From a virus, in the IMG/VR virus record IMGVR_UViG_3300033144_003633, positions 1 through 32,752 of that record: DNA of 32,752 nucleotides; one strand, 5' to 3'. The notes under the pieces are model-generated. The model did not search any database and was not told the DNA's origin. It saw only the letters and a program-made list of their open reading frames with translations. The number at the start of each line of letters is the position of its first letter. Within the stretch, counting starts at the first letter, position 1. Both the position numbers and the translations under genes were made by a program. Shown here piece after piece: positions 5,569 to 11,777 of the stretch.

Positions 5569-5823
5569 TTATTCATCTTCTTCTTCTGGAAAGACTAATT
5601 CCCATTCAGCATTGGTAAAGCCTGTTTTAAGGATTTCCCGCTGTTCCTGAGTAAGGTAAGGAAATGCATCTTGGATTAGTTGTTTCCCGCCTGCCCAGTT
5701 AAGATAGTCCTGGATTTGTACCTCAAAAGCATGTAGCTTACTGGTAACTTGGCATGTTCTTCTTACCATAACAGTAAGCTTAGCATGTATTAGTTGGATA
5801 TCTTCTCTTTTAATTGATTCCAT
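5569..5823 (-). CDS. Hypothetical 84-aa protein
   Basis: A leftward ORF with ATG at 5821-5823 behind an AT-rich leader containing AACCCTTAAA. The product is helical, with a basic N-terminal half and a very acidic tail (FPEEEDE). The segment YLTQEQREILKTGFTNAEWE (about residues 57-76) recalls a short motif of many small phage proteins of unknown function, in which an acidic C-terminus follows a helix-turn pair. Motif copy 6 lies 140 nt upstream with a terminator-like hairpin (5856-5884) in between, so expression may be attenuated. No biochemical role can be given. Confidence 0.65.
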   Translation of the reverse strand: MESIKREDIQLIHAKLTVMVRRTCQVTSKLHAFEVQIQDYLNWAGGKQLIQDAFPYLTQEQREILKTGFTNAEWELVFPEEEDE

Positions 5824-5855
5824 GATTTAATTGTTTAAGGGTTATAATAAAGAAA

Positions 5856-5884
5856 AGAGAACATAGCTACTAGCTATGCTCTCT
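5856..5884 (-). terminator. Hairpin with U-rich tail, possible attenuator
   Basis: A 13-bp stem with one mismatch (5856-5868 with 5872-5884) and a 3-nt loop is followed leftward by TTTCTTTATT, the form of an intrinsic terminator. It lies in the leader between motif copy 6 and the 84-aa gene. A 16-codon frame (5870-5920) ends within the hairpin. Confidence 0.55.
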
Positions 5885-6143
5885 TTGCCCATAGTGACGG
5901 GACTTACATAATAAATGCATTGCGTTACAATATAGTTCAGTTACTATACTGATGCTAGCATTCCAATTATTAATGAAGGTTTGTTTCATATAATCCTTTA
6001 ATTCCCGTAGGCTAATGGGACACTCAAAGAGTGGATTACGAAGCCTGCAGTAGCTATAGCAATGCCTTAGCATTCAGCGTGGTTAGTGCCTACTTAAGTA
6101 TGCCCTGCAAATCTTTGTTGTTAATGTTAATACCAATGAGTAC
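5885..6143. other. Non-coding stretch around motif copy 6
   Basis: Apart from motif copy 6 (5963-5986) and a 16-codon leader-like frame (5870-5920), I see no credible gene. A 67-codon minus frame (5870-6073) runs straight through the motif. A small perfect hairpin CACTC/GAGTG lies at 6021-6033 inside a weaker AGGCT/AGCCT stem, perhaps the end of the 45-aa gene's transcript. Confidence 0.4.
5963..5986 (-). promoter_or_regulatory. Leftward repeat motif, copy 6
   Basis: Minus-strand AAACAAACCTTCATTAATAA followed by TTGG. It is followed leftward by a short leader, the hairpin at 5856-5884 and the 84-aa gene. Confidence 0.6.
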
Positions 6144-6281
6144 TTAGTTGTAGAGGATTGTATCCTTCCCCATAGTGGGACATATCACAGCTACTAGTAC
6201 ACCATCATAGTGCAGTAGCTGGGGCTCCCTGTCGCCTATCTCATTGACACTAACATTAATAATAACAACAGCATTGGACAT
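6144..6281 (-). CDS. 45-aa protein, unknown
   Basis: Read from the minus strand: ATG at 6279-6281, TAA at 6144-6146. The product begins MSNAVVIINVSVNEIGDREP and ends GKDTILYN. It looks like a small globular beta-type protein rather than a membrane protein. Motif copy 7 lies 55 nt upstream. The start codon lies at the inner edge of a long stem-loop (6263-6320), so translation could depend on its opening. The similar unit layout in neighbours supports it. Confidence 0.5.
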   Translation of the reverse strand: MSNAVVIINVSVNEIGDREPQLLHYDGVLVAVICPTMGKDTILYN

Positions 6282-6320
6282 TTGCAGTCATTTTGCCACA
6301 GGCTCCAATCGCTGTTGTTA
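6263..6320 (-). promoter_or_regulatory. Long stem-loop over the start of the 45-aa gene
   Basis: The arms 6263-6278 and 6304-6320 pair as 10 bp (TAACAACAGC/GCTGTTGTTA) plus 6 bp (ATTGGA/TCCAAT), with a single bulged base at 6310 and a 25-nt loop. The ATG of the 45-aa gene (6279-6281) lies next to the stem. No U-run follows, so it is more likely a translational or RNA-stability element than a terminator. Confidence 0.5.
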
Positions 6321-6335
6321 AAGCAATTCACATTG

Positions 6336-6359
6336 CCAAACATTAATGATGGTTTGTTA
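6336..6359 (-). promoter_or_regulatory. Leftward repeat motif, copy 7
   Basis: Minus-strand TAACAAACCATCATTAATGT followed by TTGG, the rightmost copy. It lies upstream of the 45-aa gene and its stem-loop. Confidence 0.6.
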
Positions 6360-6466
6360 TATTAGCGTTAGATTTACCGGGGGGATGTTCCCCATTCACA
6401 CTGCAGGGGTGGGTATTGCATTGGGCCTCCTCCCTCACGACATCTCAAAAAAATTTTATAAAAAAT

Positions 6467-6574
6467 TTAAAGGACAGATAGGACCAGGAAAAGAATAATG
6501 ATTATGGAAGCTATAAGAGAGTAGTGATCATTGTTGTTGTTATTTCCGCCTCCTATGTATATTTTATCTTCCAT
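6467..6574 (-). CDS. 35-aa single-TM protein
   Basis: Read from the minus strand: ATG at 6572-6574, TAA at 6467-6469. The product begins MEDKIYIGGGNNNNNDHYSL, a polar head with a run of five Asn, followed by a clean hydrophobic tail (IASIIIILFLVLSVL) that ends the protein. This is a tail-anchored topology. The contrast between head and tail is unlikely by chance. AT-only sequence with two T-runs follows the stop and may terminate transcription. It is the rightmost leftward gene and has no copy of the repeated motif, so its promoter should lie within 6575-6780. Confidence 0.6.
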   Translation of the reverse strand: MEDKIYIGGGNNNNNDHYSLIASIIIILFLVLSVL

Positions 6575-6612
6575 TAAATGCTAAAGAAAAGGTTTGCCTC
6601 TTTTTAAAACAC

Positions 6613-6649
6613 CATTCCCTAAGAAAAGGCTAGTACCTATTAGGGAGTG
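6613..6649. other. 10-bp hairpin in the divergent gap
   Basis: CATTCCCTAA (6613-6622) pairs with TTAGGGAGTG (6640-6649) with one G-T pair and an 18-nt loop. It lies in the 207-nt gap between the leftward 35-aa gene and the rightward late genes. It may be an operator or an RNA leader structure. No U-run follows on the plus strand. Confidence 0.35.
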
Positions 6650-6730
6650 AGTTAGTGATAAAAGCTATAGGTTTTACGCAAAGTTACTAAAAAAAACTGA
6701 GATTGTCAAGTGTTTTTAGAAAAAAAATGA

Positions 6731-6738
6731 TACTTTTG
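6731..6738 (+). promoter_or_regulatory. Candidate late promoter (-7 box TACTTTTG)
   Basis: TACTTTTG is an exact match to the Bacteroidota -7 box TAnnTTTG, 43 nt before the first rightward gene. No well-placed -33 TTTG is seen (GATTG at 6701-6705 is too far and TTTTT at 6713-6717 too close), so a phage factor may help. Confidence 0.5.
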
Positions 6739-6781
6739 AATAATTCACCTATTTAAAAGATAATTTAAAAATACAAAAATC

Positions 6782-7108
6782 ATGCCCATAGTCGGAACAA
6801 ATAAAGAGTTACTAAGAGAAATTGGTAATAATGTAAATAATCCTTCTACTGTAGTTAATGGGAAGACAACTATTGCTACTGCCGGAAATGAAGCTATTAT
6901 AGGAGAAGGGAGTTTAAAAATAGGAGTAACTGTGAAGGCCCTTTCTACTAATACTAATGTGGTTTTTATAGGTACCAGCGGAGTTAGTTCTACTGATGGA
7001 TTTCAATTAGCAGCTGGGGAACAGATATTTATTCCAGCAGGGAATTTAAATAGAGTATACCTGGATGTTACAACTAACGGAGAAGGTGTTACTTATATAG
7101 GAAACTAA
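6782..7108 (+). CDS. Small virion-type beta protein, 108 aa
   Basis: First gene of the rightward late region. After a short polar N-terminus the sequence is Gly/Thr/Val-rich with alternating strands (GSLKIGVTVKALSTNTNVVF, then GFQLAAGEQIFIPAGNLNRV). This is the look of small phage decoration or adaptor domains with a jelly-roll or beta-sandwich fold. It resembles in style the 129-aa protein at 27093-27482. It lies 14 nt before the LamG-like gene, so they may function together on the virion surface. The identity of the fold is inferred. Confidence 0.6.
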   Translation: MPIVGTNKELLREIGNNVNNPSTVVNGKTTIATAGNEAIIGEGSLKIGVTVKALSTNTNVVFIGTSGVSSTDGFQLAAGEQIFIPAGNLNRVYLDVTTNGEGVTYIGN

Positions 7109-7122
7109 TACACTTAACAAGT

Positions 7123-8622
7123 ATGGGCCATATTAGAACAAATAGAGCACTAGAAGCCTATATAAAAAGTTATGCTACAGGTATTCCAGGTCCTGTACCT
7201 GGGGGAGATGCCTTTCCTAATACCTACTCACTTGATTTTGACGGAGTGAATGAAAGTTTGAACTGTGGGAATAATTTTTCATTCACAGATGAGATTACTG
7301 TATCTGCTTGGATTAAGGTGAATACTTGGGTAAATTATGAAACTTTTGTCAGTCAGATTAATACTGCTGGTAGCTTTTTATTGAATCAGGATGTGGCAAC
7401 TACTCCCGGTTCTTTATATTTTGCTATTTATCAGAGTGATGGATCTTGGAAACAGATTATAAATTTGGGTGCTGCCCCTGTATCTGATTGGTTTCATTTT
7501 GTTGGAGTGGCAGATGGTAGTTTTATAAGGATGTATGTGAATGGTGTATCTGTTGGAACACCCGTAGCTTATGATGGTACTATCAGGACAAGTACAGACG
7601 AGGTGTGGATAGGGGGTAGGGCAAATGGTACTTTTATGGCTGACTGCCTAATTGATGAGGTAGCTATATGGAACGGAACAGGGTTATCAGCAGCACAAGT
7701 TACTGACCTGTATCATTCTGGTTCGCCCACAGATTTGAGCAGTTTTGAAGTGGCTCCTGAAGTATGGTACAGAATGGGAGATAGCACCAAAGCATTATAT
7801 TTCAATAGTATCTGGCAGATTCCTAATGAGATGAAAGTAGGGAATTTTAGTAATTACAGTTTTTCATTTGATGGAGTAGATGAAAGGGTACAGGTTGGAG
7901 CAGCGAATACATCATTAGGCATAAGTGGAGCTATTACTATTTCCTTCTGGTGCAAGATGCCATCAGGCAGCACCACCATTGGACCAGTACCAATCTGTGA
8001 GGATGAGGGAACGGAGCCTAAGAGAAATTGGAACTTTATTTGTGTTTATAATTCGTTGATATTTCAGATATGGAATGCTGATGGAACCTCAAAAAATTGC
8101 ACCTCACCATCAGATTCACAGATTCAAGACGGGGAATGGCATCACGTTATGGGCACCTATGATGGTACATCAGATACTGATGGCATAAAACTATACATTG
8201 ATGGTGGCACTCCTGTAGCAACTGCTACAGCAGATAGCACAGGACTAAGGACATCAGCAATGAATCCGTTCATTGGAGCATCAGGAGGTGGCACCCCTGC
8301 CGGAACAGTTTATAATTGGGAAGGCGAGATTGATGATGTGGCTATATTTGATGCAGATAAGTCAGGAAGTATAGCAACTATTTATAATTCAGGAGTACCC
8401 ACAGATTTAAGTGCCGATTCAGACCTTGTTGCATATTTTTTAATGGGAGAAGGTGCAACCTTTTCAACTAATTGGACTATTCCAGATGATAGTTCAAACT
8501 CCAATAATGGCACAAGTGCAAATATGGCTATTGACGATAGGACAACAGATGCCCCAAGTAATGAAAATCAAGGTGATTCAATTAATATGGGGGAGGATTC
8601 GAGGGTGGAGGACACCCCATAA
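7123..8622 (+). CDS. Double LamG/concanavalin-like lectin protein
   Basis: A 499-aa protein with two repeats of a LamG/ConA-like jelly-roll. Repeat 1 spans about residues 35-225 (SLDFDGVNESLNCG, WFHFVGVADGSFIRMYVNG, LIDEVAIWNGTGLSAAQVTD). Repeat 2 spans about 245-460 (FSFDGVDERVQVG, EWHHVMGTYDG, IKLYIDGGTPVAT, EIDDVAIFDADKS). Each ends with the same 'YhSGxPTDLS' unit and a YxMG motif. Such domains bind carbohydrate or protein ligands, and in phages they occur in surface fibres and decoration proteins. There is no signal peptide. The last ~40 residues are acidic and polar. It probably recognises or loosely binds host surface glycans. Confidence 0.75.
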   Translation: MGHIRTNRALEAYIKSYATGIPGPVPGGDAFPNTYSLDFDGVNESLNCGNNFSFTDEITVSAWIKVNTWVNYETFVSQINTAGSFLLNQDVATTPGSLYFAIYQSDGSWKQIINLGAAPVSDWFHFVGVADGSFIRMYVNGVSVGTPVAYDGTIRTSTDEVWIGGRANGTFMADCLIDEVAIWNGTGLSAAQVTDLYHSGSPTDLSSFEVAPEVWYRMGDSTKALYFNSIWQIPNEMKVGNFSNYSFSFDGVDERVQVGAANTSLGISGAITISFWCKMPSGSTTIGPVPICEDEGTEPKRNWNFICVYNSLIFQIWNADGTSKNCTSPSDSQIQDGEWHHVMGTYDGTSDTDGIKLYIDGGTPVATATADSTGLRTSAMNPFIGASGGGTPAGTVYNWEGEIDDVAIFDADKSGSIATIYNSGVPTDLSADSDLVAYFLMGEGATFSTNWTIPDDSSNSNNGTSANMAIDDRTTDAPSNENQGDSINMGEDSRVEDTP

Positions 8623-8633
8623 AACCAAATACA

Positions 8634-8891
8634 ATGAGCAATCATAAGACATACGTAGTTATAGACACAGATCAGAAGGACAATATCAGCTGGGGAGCAG
8701 AAAATATCATTGAAGGAAAAGACACTTTGCGTTATTCCTTAGATAATTCAGAGTTTATCATCAAGTGGTCAGAAGGAGTGAATACCCCTCCATCAGTATT
8801 GGCAATACCTTCAGAATCTAAAAGCGAATTATTAAGCCACAGCGAAGCCCTTACTTTAATGGCAACACCAGAATGGAATCCTCCTGAATAA
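8634..8891 (+). CDS. Hypothetical 85-aa protein
   Basis: A small soluble protein beginning MSNHKTYVVIDTDQKDNISW, with no membrane segment. It lies between the lectin gene (11-nt gap) and the first lysis-type gene, whose start overlaps its stop by 1 nt (TAATG). The frame contains YSLDNSEFIIKWSEG, typical of small virion or chaperone-like proteins encoded next to fibre genes, but no family is recognised. Confidence 0.6.
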   Translation: MSNHKTYVVIDTDQKDNISWGAENIIEGKDTLRYSLDNSEFIIKWSEGVNTPPSVLAIPSESKSELLSHSEALTLMATPEWNPPE

Positions 8892-9109
8892 TGACATTGC
8901 CCGTAGCCATAAAAGAGTTTACAAAGAACCCCATTAGTACGGTGGCTGTACTGGCTATGGCAGGGATGATATATCTTTATATTGACCTTCGGGAGATGAT
9001 GGTAAAACAAGAAAAGTATTTTCTCAATGAGATTGAAATGTTAAGGGCAGAGAACAAAGAACTACAAAACAAATACATAGATTTGGCTAAATCCATAGGT
9101 AAAGAATGA
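8891..9109 (+). CDS. Single-TM coiled-coil protein (inner-spanin-like)
   Basis: 72 aa: one hydrophobic segment at about residues 15-33 (ISTVAVLAMAGMIYLYI), then a heptad-type region at about 40-66 (LNEIEMLRAENKELQNKYID). An N-in membrane anchor with a periplasmic coiled coil is the topology of phage i-spanins. It starts at a TAATG overlap with the preceding stop and overlaps the next lipoprotein gene start (ATGA). With two lipoproteins and a peptidase following, a lysis cassette is likely. It could alternatively be a small holin. Confidence 0.55.
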   Translation: MTLPVAIKEFTKNPISTVAVLAMAGMIYLYIDLREMMVKQEKYFLNEIEMLRAENKELQNKYIDLAKSIGKE

Positions 9110-9531
9110 AAAAGTTACTTATATCTTTATTTATCGTGGGGAAAGTTATTTTAGTTATATTCTTACTTACCGGATGTCCCCAAGAGTCAGGAGATATAGG
9201 ATATACCCCGGTAAATTACGATTCTTTATTCAGTCTGGGTGATAGTGCCATTAAGCACCATTACATAGAACAAGCTCACTATAAATTAACTCAAGACTCA
9301 TTGAGTAGAGAAATGATTGCTTATAAGGACCAGCTTATCAATAGGGAACAAGTGGAAGCACAAATTAGAGAGAGAGTGATATTTAAAGACACAGTTATTT
9401 ATCAGAAGAAACGTGTAGTACAAGAAGAAACTATTTATAGTCATACATATATACATGATACTATAATTGTCTTTATAACAGATACTGTTAGATTAAGTAA
9501 AAGGGAAGCCAGAAGGAGGAATAAAAAATGA
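9106..9531 (+). CDS. Lipoprotein with coiled coil, lysis-cassette type
   Basis: 141 aa with a type II signal peptide: hydrophobic core to residue 21 and lipobox LTGC with Cys at 24. The mature part is polar, helical at about residues 55-95 and basic at the end (SKREARRRNKK). It overlaps both neighbours by 4 nt (ATGA at each junction), so the three genes are translated together. An outer-membrane lipoprotein beside a TM coiled-coil protein and an endolysin suggests an o-spanin or related envelope-disrupting factor. The Thr/Asp-Thr repeats (DTVIY, DTIIVF, DTVRL) recall a type of Bacteroidota-phage membrane protein also seen at 29951-30577. Confidence 0.6.
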   Translation: MKKLLISLFIVGKVILVIFLLTGCPQESGDIGYTPVNYDSLFSLGDSAIKHHYIEQAHYKLTQDSLSREMIAYKDQLINREQVEAQIRERVIFKDTVIYQKKRVVQEETIYSHTYIHDTIIVFITDTVRLSKREARRRNKK

Positions 9532-9773
9532 AGTATTTATTGGTACTAATATTAATAGTAGGGTGTAGTCCTAAATATGAGGTAATACAAGAGCTCTATC
9601 AAGATGATTTTGATGAAACAGGAGAGCCTGTAAAGTATCATCTAGAACATACAAAAAATCGTAGTATTGTTATTGTTCCAGAAGATGAAATACTAACTGA
9701 TATTGAAATAAAAGAAGGAGATATTGTAAAACTTAAACCTAAGAAAAAACATAAGAAAGATGCTAACAACTAA
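9528..9773 (+). CDS. Short lipoprotein, 81 aa (outer-spanin candidate)
   Basis: The signal peptide has lipobox IVGC with Cys at residue 13, an unusually short leader. The mature part is acidic in the middle and ends in a Lys-rich tail (KLKPKKKHKKDANN). It overlaps the preceding gene by 4 nt and the peptidase gene by 14 nt. Small outer-membrane lipoproteins in this position are typical o-spanins in Gram-negative phages, but spanins of Bacteroidota phages are poorly characterised, so the assignment rests on signal, size and context. Confidence 0.55.
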   Translation: MKYLLVLILIVGCSPKYEVIQELYQDDFDETGEPVKYHLEHTKNRSIVIVPEDEILTDIEIKEGDIVKLKPKKKHKKDANN

Positions 9774-10185
9774 TTTCAGGCTAGAAGAATTTATTGACCC
9801 AAGTACTTTTAAAAGATTTGGGGAACAAAGTATATGGTTTATTGATCCTAGAATGGTTACTCTTGCTCAATTCATACGAGATAGATTAGGTAAGTCATGT
9901 ACTATAAACAACTGGCATGCCGGAGGACAATTTCAATACAGTGGATTCAGACCACCTCCATGCACCGTAGGGGCATCATTATCGCAACACCGTTTTGGGA
10001 GAGCGATTGACCTAAAAGTAAAAGGAATGTTAGCAGATGAGGTAAGAGAAGATATAATTAATAATTATGATATTTACAGTAAGGCAGGACTGACCACAAT
10101 TGAGGATGGAAATTATGCACCAAGCTGGTGTCATATAGATATAAGAGATACCAAGTTAGATACTTTAAAAATTGTTAAACCTTAA
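9760..10185 (+). CDS. Endolysin, peptidase M15-like (zinc D,D-peptidase)
   Basis: 141 aa. The zinc-site motifs of the M15 family are visible: SQHRFGRAIDL gives His77 and Asp84, and WCHID gives His125 and Asp127, with the conserved Arg of SGFRPP near residue 64. M15 enzymes cut D-Ala-containing peptide bonds in peptidoglycan. This single-domain form, with no cell-wall-binding domain or signal peptide, is a normal length for a Gram-negative phage endolysin and would need a holin to reach the wall. Its start overlaps the small lipoprotein gene, completing a lysis cassette. A holin candidate lies 20 kb away at 29712. Confidence 0.85.
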   Translation: MLTTNFRLEEFIDPSTFKRFGEQSIWFIDPRMVTLAQFIRDRLGKSCTINNWHAGGQFQYSGFRPPPCTVGASLSQHRFGRAIDLKVKGMLADEVREDIINNYDIYSKAGLTTIEDGNYAPSWCHIDIRDTKLDTLKIVKP

Positions 10186-10190
10186 AGTAA

Positions 10191-10445
10191 GTGAGGAAGA
10201 AAAATAATATAGTAGGCATAATACTTACCATAAATAAAAATTTAGTGGGAGATTATCCCTATGATCAATTTCTGAAAAAAGCTACTTGTGAACTGTCCAG
10301 TATAGACATGCCTCCTAATAATCATCTTACTTGCAAGTATTATGATGACAATACCGGTAAAATTTATTTTCATTTTGACAGACCTGTTCATAGGGAAGTA
10401 CTTGAAGTTGCTTTTGAGGAAGAAGAGCTGATCCAGGAATTATAA
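10191..10445 (+). CDS. Hypothetical 84-aa protein, GTG start
   Basis: Begins at a GTG 5 nt after the endolysin stop. The product is a small alpha/beta-type protein, with a basic start (MRKKNNIVGIILTINKNLVG) and an acidic end (VAFEEEELIQEL). There is no membrane segment long enough for a holin. The gap of ~60 nt after it holds no clear element. Function unknown. Confidence 0.5.
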   Translation: MRKKNNIVGIILTINKNLVGDYPYDQFLKKATCELSSIDMPPNNHLTCKYYDDNTGKIYFHFDRPVHREVLEVAFEEEELIQEL

Positions 10446-10504
10446 CTAAATAATATTTGGTGTTATAACATGTAATGTATACATTTGCTAACAAATAACA
10501 TTAC

Positions 10505-10879
10505 ATGGAGAAGAAAGTTACTATTGCCACTAGTGAAAATAAATTCTATAGACAATACCTGGAAATACTAAACCCTATTATAAAGCTAAGAGGGAAAGAG
10601 CTAGATGTACTAGCAGAGTTACTGTACCATAATAACAGATTAAAAGAGATTCCCTATAAGCATAGGTGGAAACTAATATTTGATTACGACACTAAATCAG
10701 ATATTAGAACTAAACTTAAGTTATCTGAGGCTAGTCTAAATAATAATCTTTCAGCACTAAGAAAAAAAAGAATAATAGTTGAGAACGAAGTTTTAAAAAA
10801 CTTCTTAGTTAGTCCCCAGGAAAGTTTCTCTTTAAAATTCAACTTTAAAATGAATAATAGTGGGTCCAACGGAATTTAA
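10505..10879 (+). CDS. HTH-like 124-aa protein
   Basis: The product is helical and basic. Residues ~70-95 (IRTKLKLSEASLNNNLSALR) have the pattern of a helix-turn-helix of the winged type, followed by KKRII, which would start a wing. Similar small basic proteins lie upstream of the terminase in crAss-like phages, as far as I recall, but their role is not established. It may bind phage DNA, as a regulator of late genes or in packaging. The next gene starts 20 nt before its stop. Confidence 0.5.
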   Translation: MEKKVTIATSENKFYRQYLEILNPIIKLRGKELDVLAELLYHNNRLKEIPYKHRWKLIFDYDTKSDIRTKLKLSEASLNNNLSALRKKRIIVENEVLKNFLVSPQESFSLKFNFKMNNSGSNGI

Positions 10880-11099
10880 AATAATTAAAGAAATTGCTTT
10901 AAAAGAAAATCTTCCTGTAGAAACTGTAAAAAAAATAGTGGAATCCCAATTCTATTTTGTTAGAGCAATAATGGCGGAAGGAAAAAAAGGATATCCTAAA
11001 ACTTTTAAAACAATACAATTAACTCATTTAGGTAAATTTGCACTAAGAGAAAAAATGTTAAGGAATTATGCCAGAAAATACAAAAGAGGAAAGAAGTGA
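10860..11099 (+). CDS. IHF/HU-like DNA-binding protein, 79 aa
   Basis: Starts at a GTG within the end of the previous gene; the next in-frame ATG would remove the conserved N-terminal helices. The layout is two short helices (EFKIIKEIALKENLPVETVK, then VKKIVESQFYFVRAIM), a loop, and the strand motif KTIQLTHLGKFALRE, followed by a basic tail. This matches the truncated HU/IHF-like proteins that crAss-like and other Bacteroidota phages encode near their virion genes, which lack most of the DNA-bending arm. It probably helps compact or remodel DNA at packaging. Confidence 0.6.
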   Translation: MGPTEFKIIKEIALKENLPVETVKKIVESQFYFVRAIMAEGKKGYPKTFKTIQLTHLGKFALREKMLRNYARKYKRGKK

Positions 11100-11379
11100 A
11101 ATAGAATTACAAACCCATGAAAGTGGGATAAAGTTCTATATTATTCCTTTATACGATAAGGAAACACAGGAGAAAAAGATTTTAAGAGTATTTCAAACTT
11201 ATAATGCTGCCAGACTAGAGTTCGAGACTAGGGATGAATACTATGTTAGAAGGAAGCTTAACAAAGAACAAGAAAAAAAGAAAAAGAAAGGAGTTATGGT
11301 ATGGAATTCCTCTGCTTGGGGAACATTAACTCCACAAAAAGCAATGCAATTAATGGAAGAATTAAATCAAAACAAATAA
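11068..11379 (+). CDS. Hypothetical 103-aa charged protein
   Basis: Starts 32 nt before the stop of the IHF-like gene. It is highly charged, with a beta-type N-terminal half (SGIKFYIIPLYDKETQEKKI) and a Lys-run at residues ~72-76 (EQEKKKKKG). It ends in a short helix (PQKAMQLMEELNQNK). The A-run coding the Lys stretch (11274-11290) is a place where indels would be easy. No family is recognised. Confidence 0.55.
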   Translation: MPENTKEERSEIELQTHESGIKFYIIPLYDKETQEKKILRVFQTYNAARLEFETRDEYYVRRKLNKEQEKKKKKGVMVWNSSAWGTLTPQKAMQLMEELNQNK

Positions 11380-11388
11380 CTAAAGCAA

Positions 11389-11775
11389 ATGGATATAAAG
11401 AACTTTAAACTTACAATTTCAAATGTACTATTTGAATGGAAAACACTGCCTAAATCTGAGATATCTTTTAGTCAGGAATTACAAAGAGACAAAGAAACTC
11501 GTATTAATCAATTTCCTCAGGTGGTAGCAGTAGGGCCAGACTGTAAAACAGTAAGAGCTGGGAATTTTATAGCAATAAATGTCAATAATTTTAGTATACT
11601 TACAATAGATGAGGTTCCTTATGGGTTAGTAAAAGAACATCAGATTGATGTAGCATTTGACAAAAAACCAGATACTGCACATAAATTAGAAGGAGACCCT
11701 ATTTCAGTAGAAAAGACTGGGAGAAAAGTAGAAGAATTTCAAACCAAGGCTAAAAAAAATAACTTAAAATTATAA
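11389..11775 (+). CDS. GroES-like co-chaperonin candidate (cpn10), 128 aa
   Basis: The centre reads like a GroES barrel: FPQVVAVGPDCKTVRAGNFI (about residues 42-61) corresponds to the 'GxVVAVGPG...VKvGDxV' signature. IDEVPYGLVKEHQIDVAF corresponds to the final 'YLILRExDILAVI' strand. The N-terminal strand (NVLFEWKTL) fits the start of the fold, and the segment 25-42 could be the mobile loop that docks to GroEL. Some phages encode such a co-chaperonin (T4 gp31) to fold the capsid protein. The assignment is by sequence pattern only. The neighbourhood (packaging and head genes) agrees. Confidence 0.5.
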   Translation: MDIKNFKLTISNVLFEWKTLPKSEISFSQELQRDKETRINQFPQVVAVGPDCKTVRAGNFIAINVNNFSILTIDEVPYGLVKEHQIDVAFDKKPDTAHKLEGDPISVEKTGRKVEEFQTKAKKNNLKL

Positions 11776-11777
11776 TT

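Noticed and set aside
5870-6073. 67-codon leftward ORF
   Set aside because: It runs through motif copy 6 and ends inside a terminator-like hairpin. Composition is unlike a protein; only its last 16 codons may be a leader frame.
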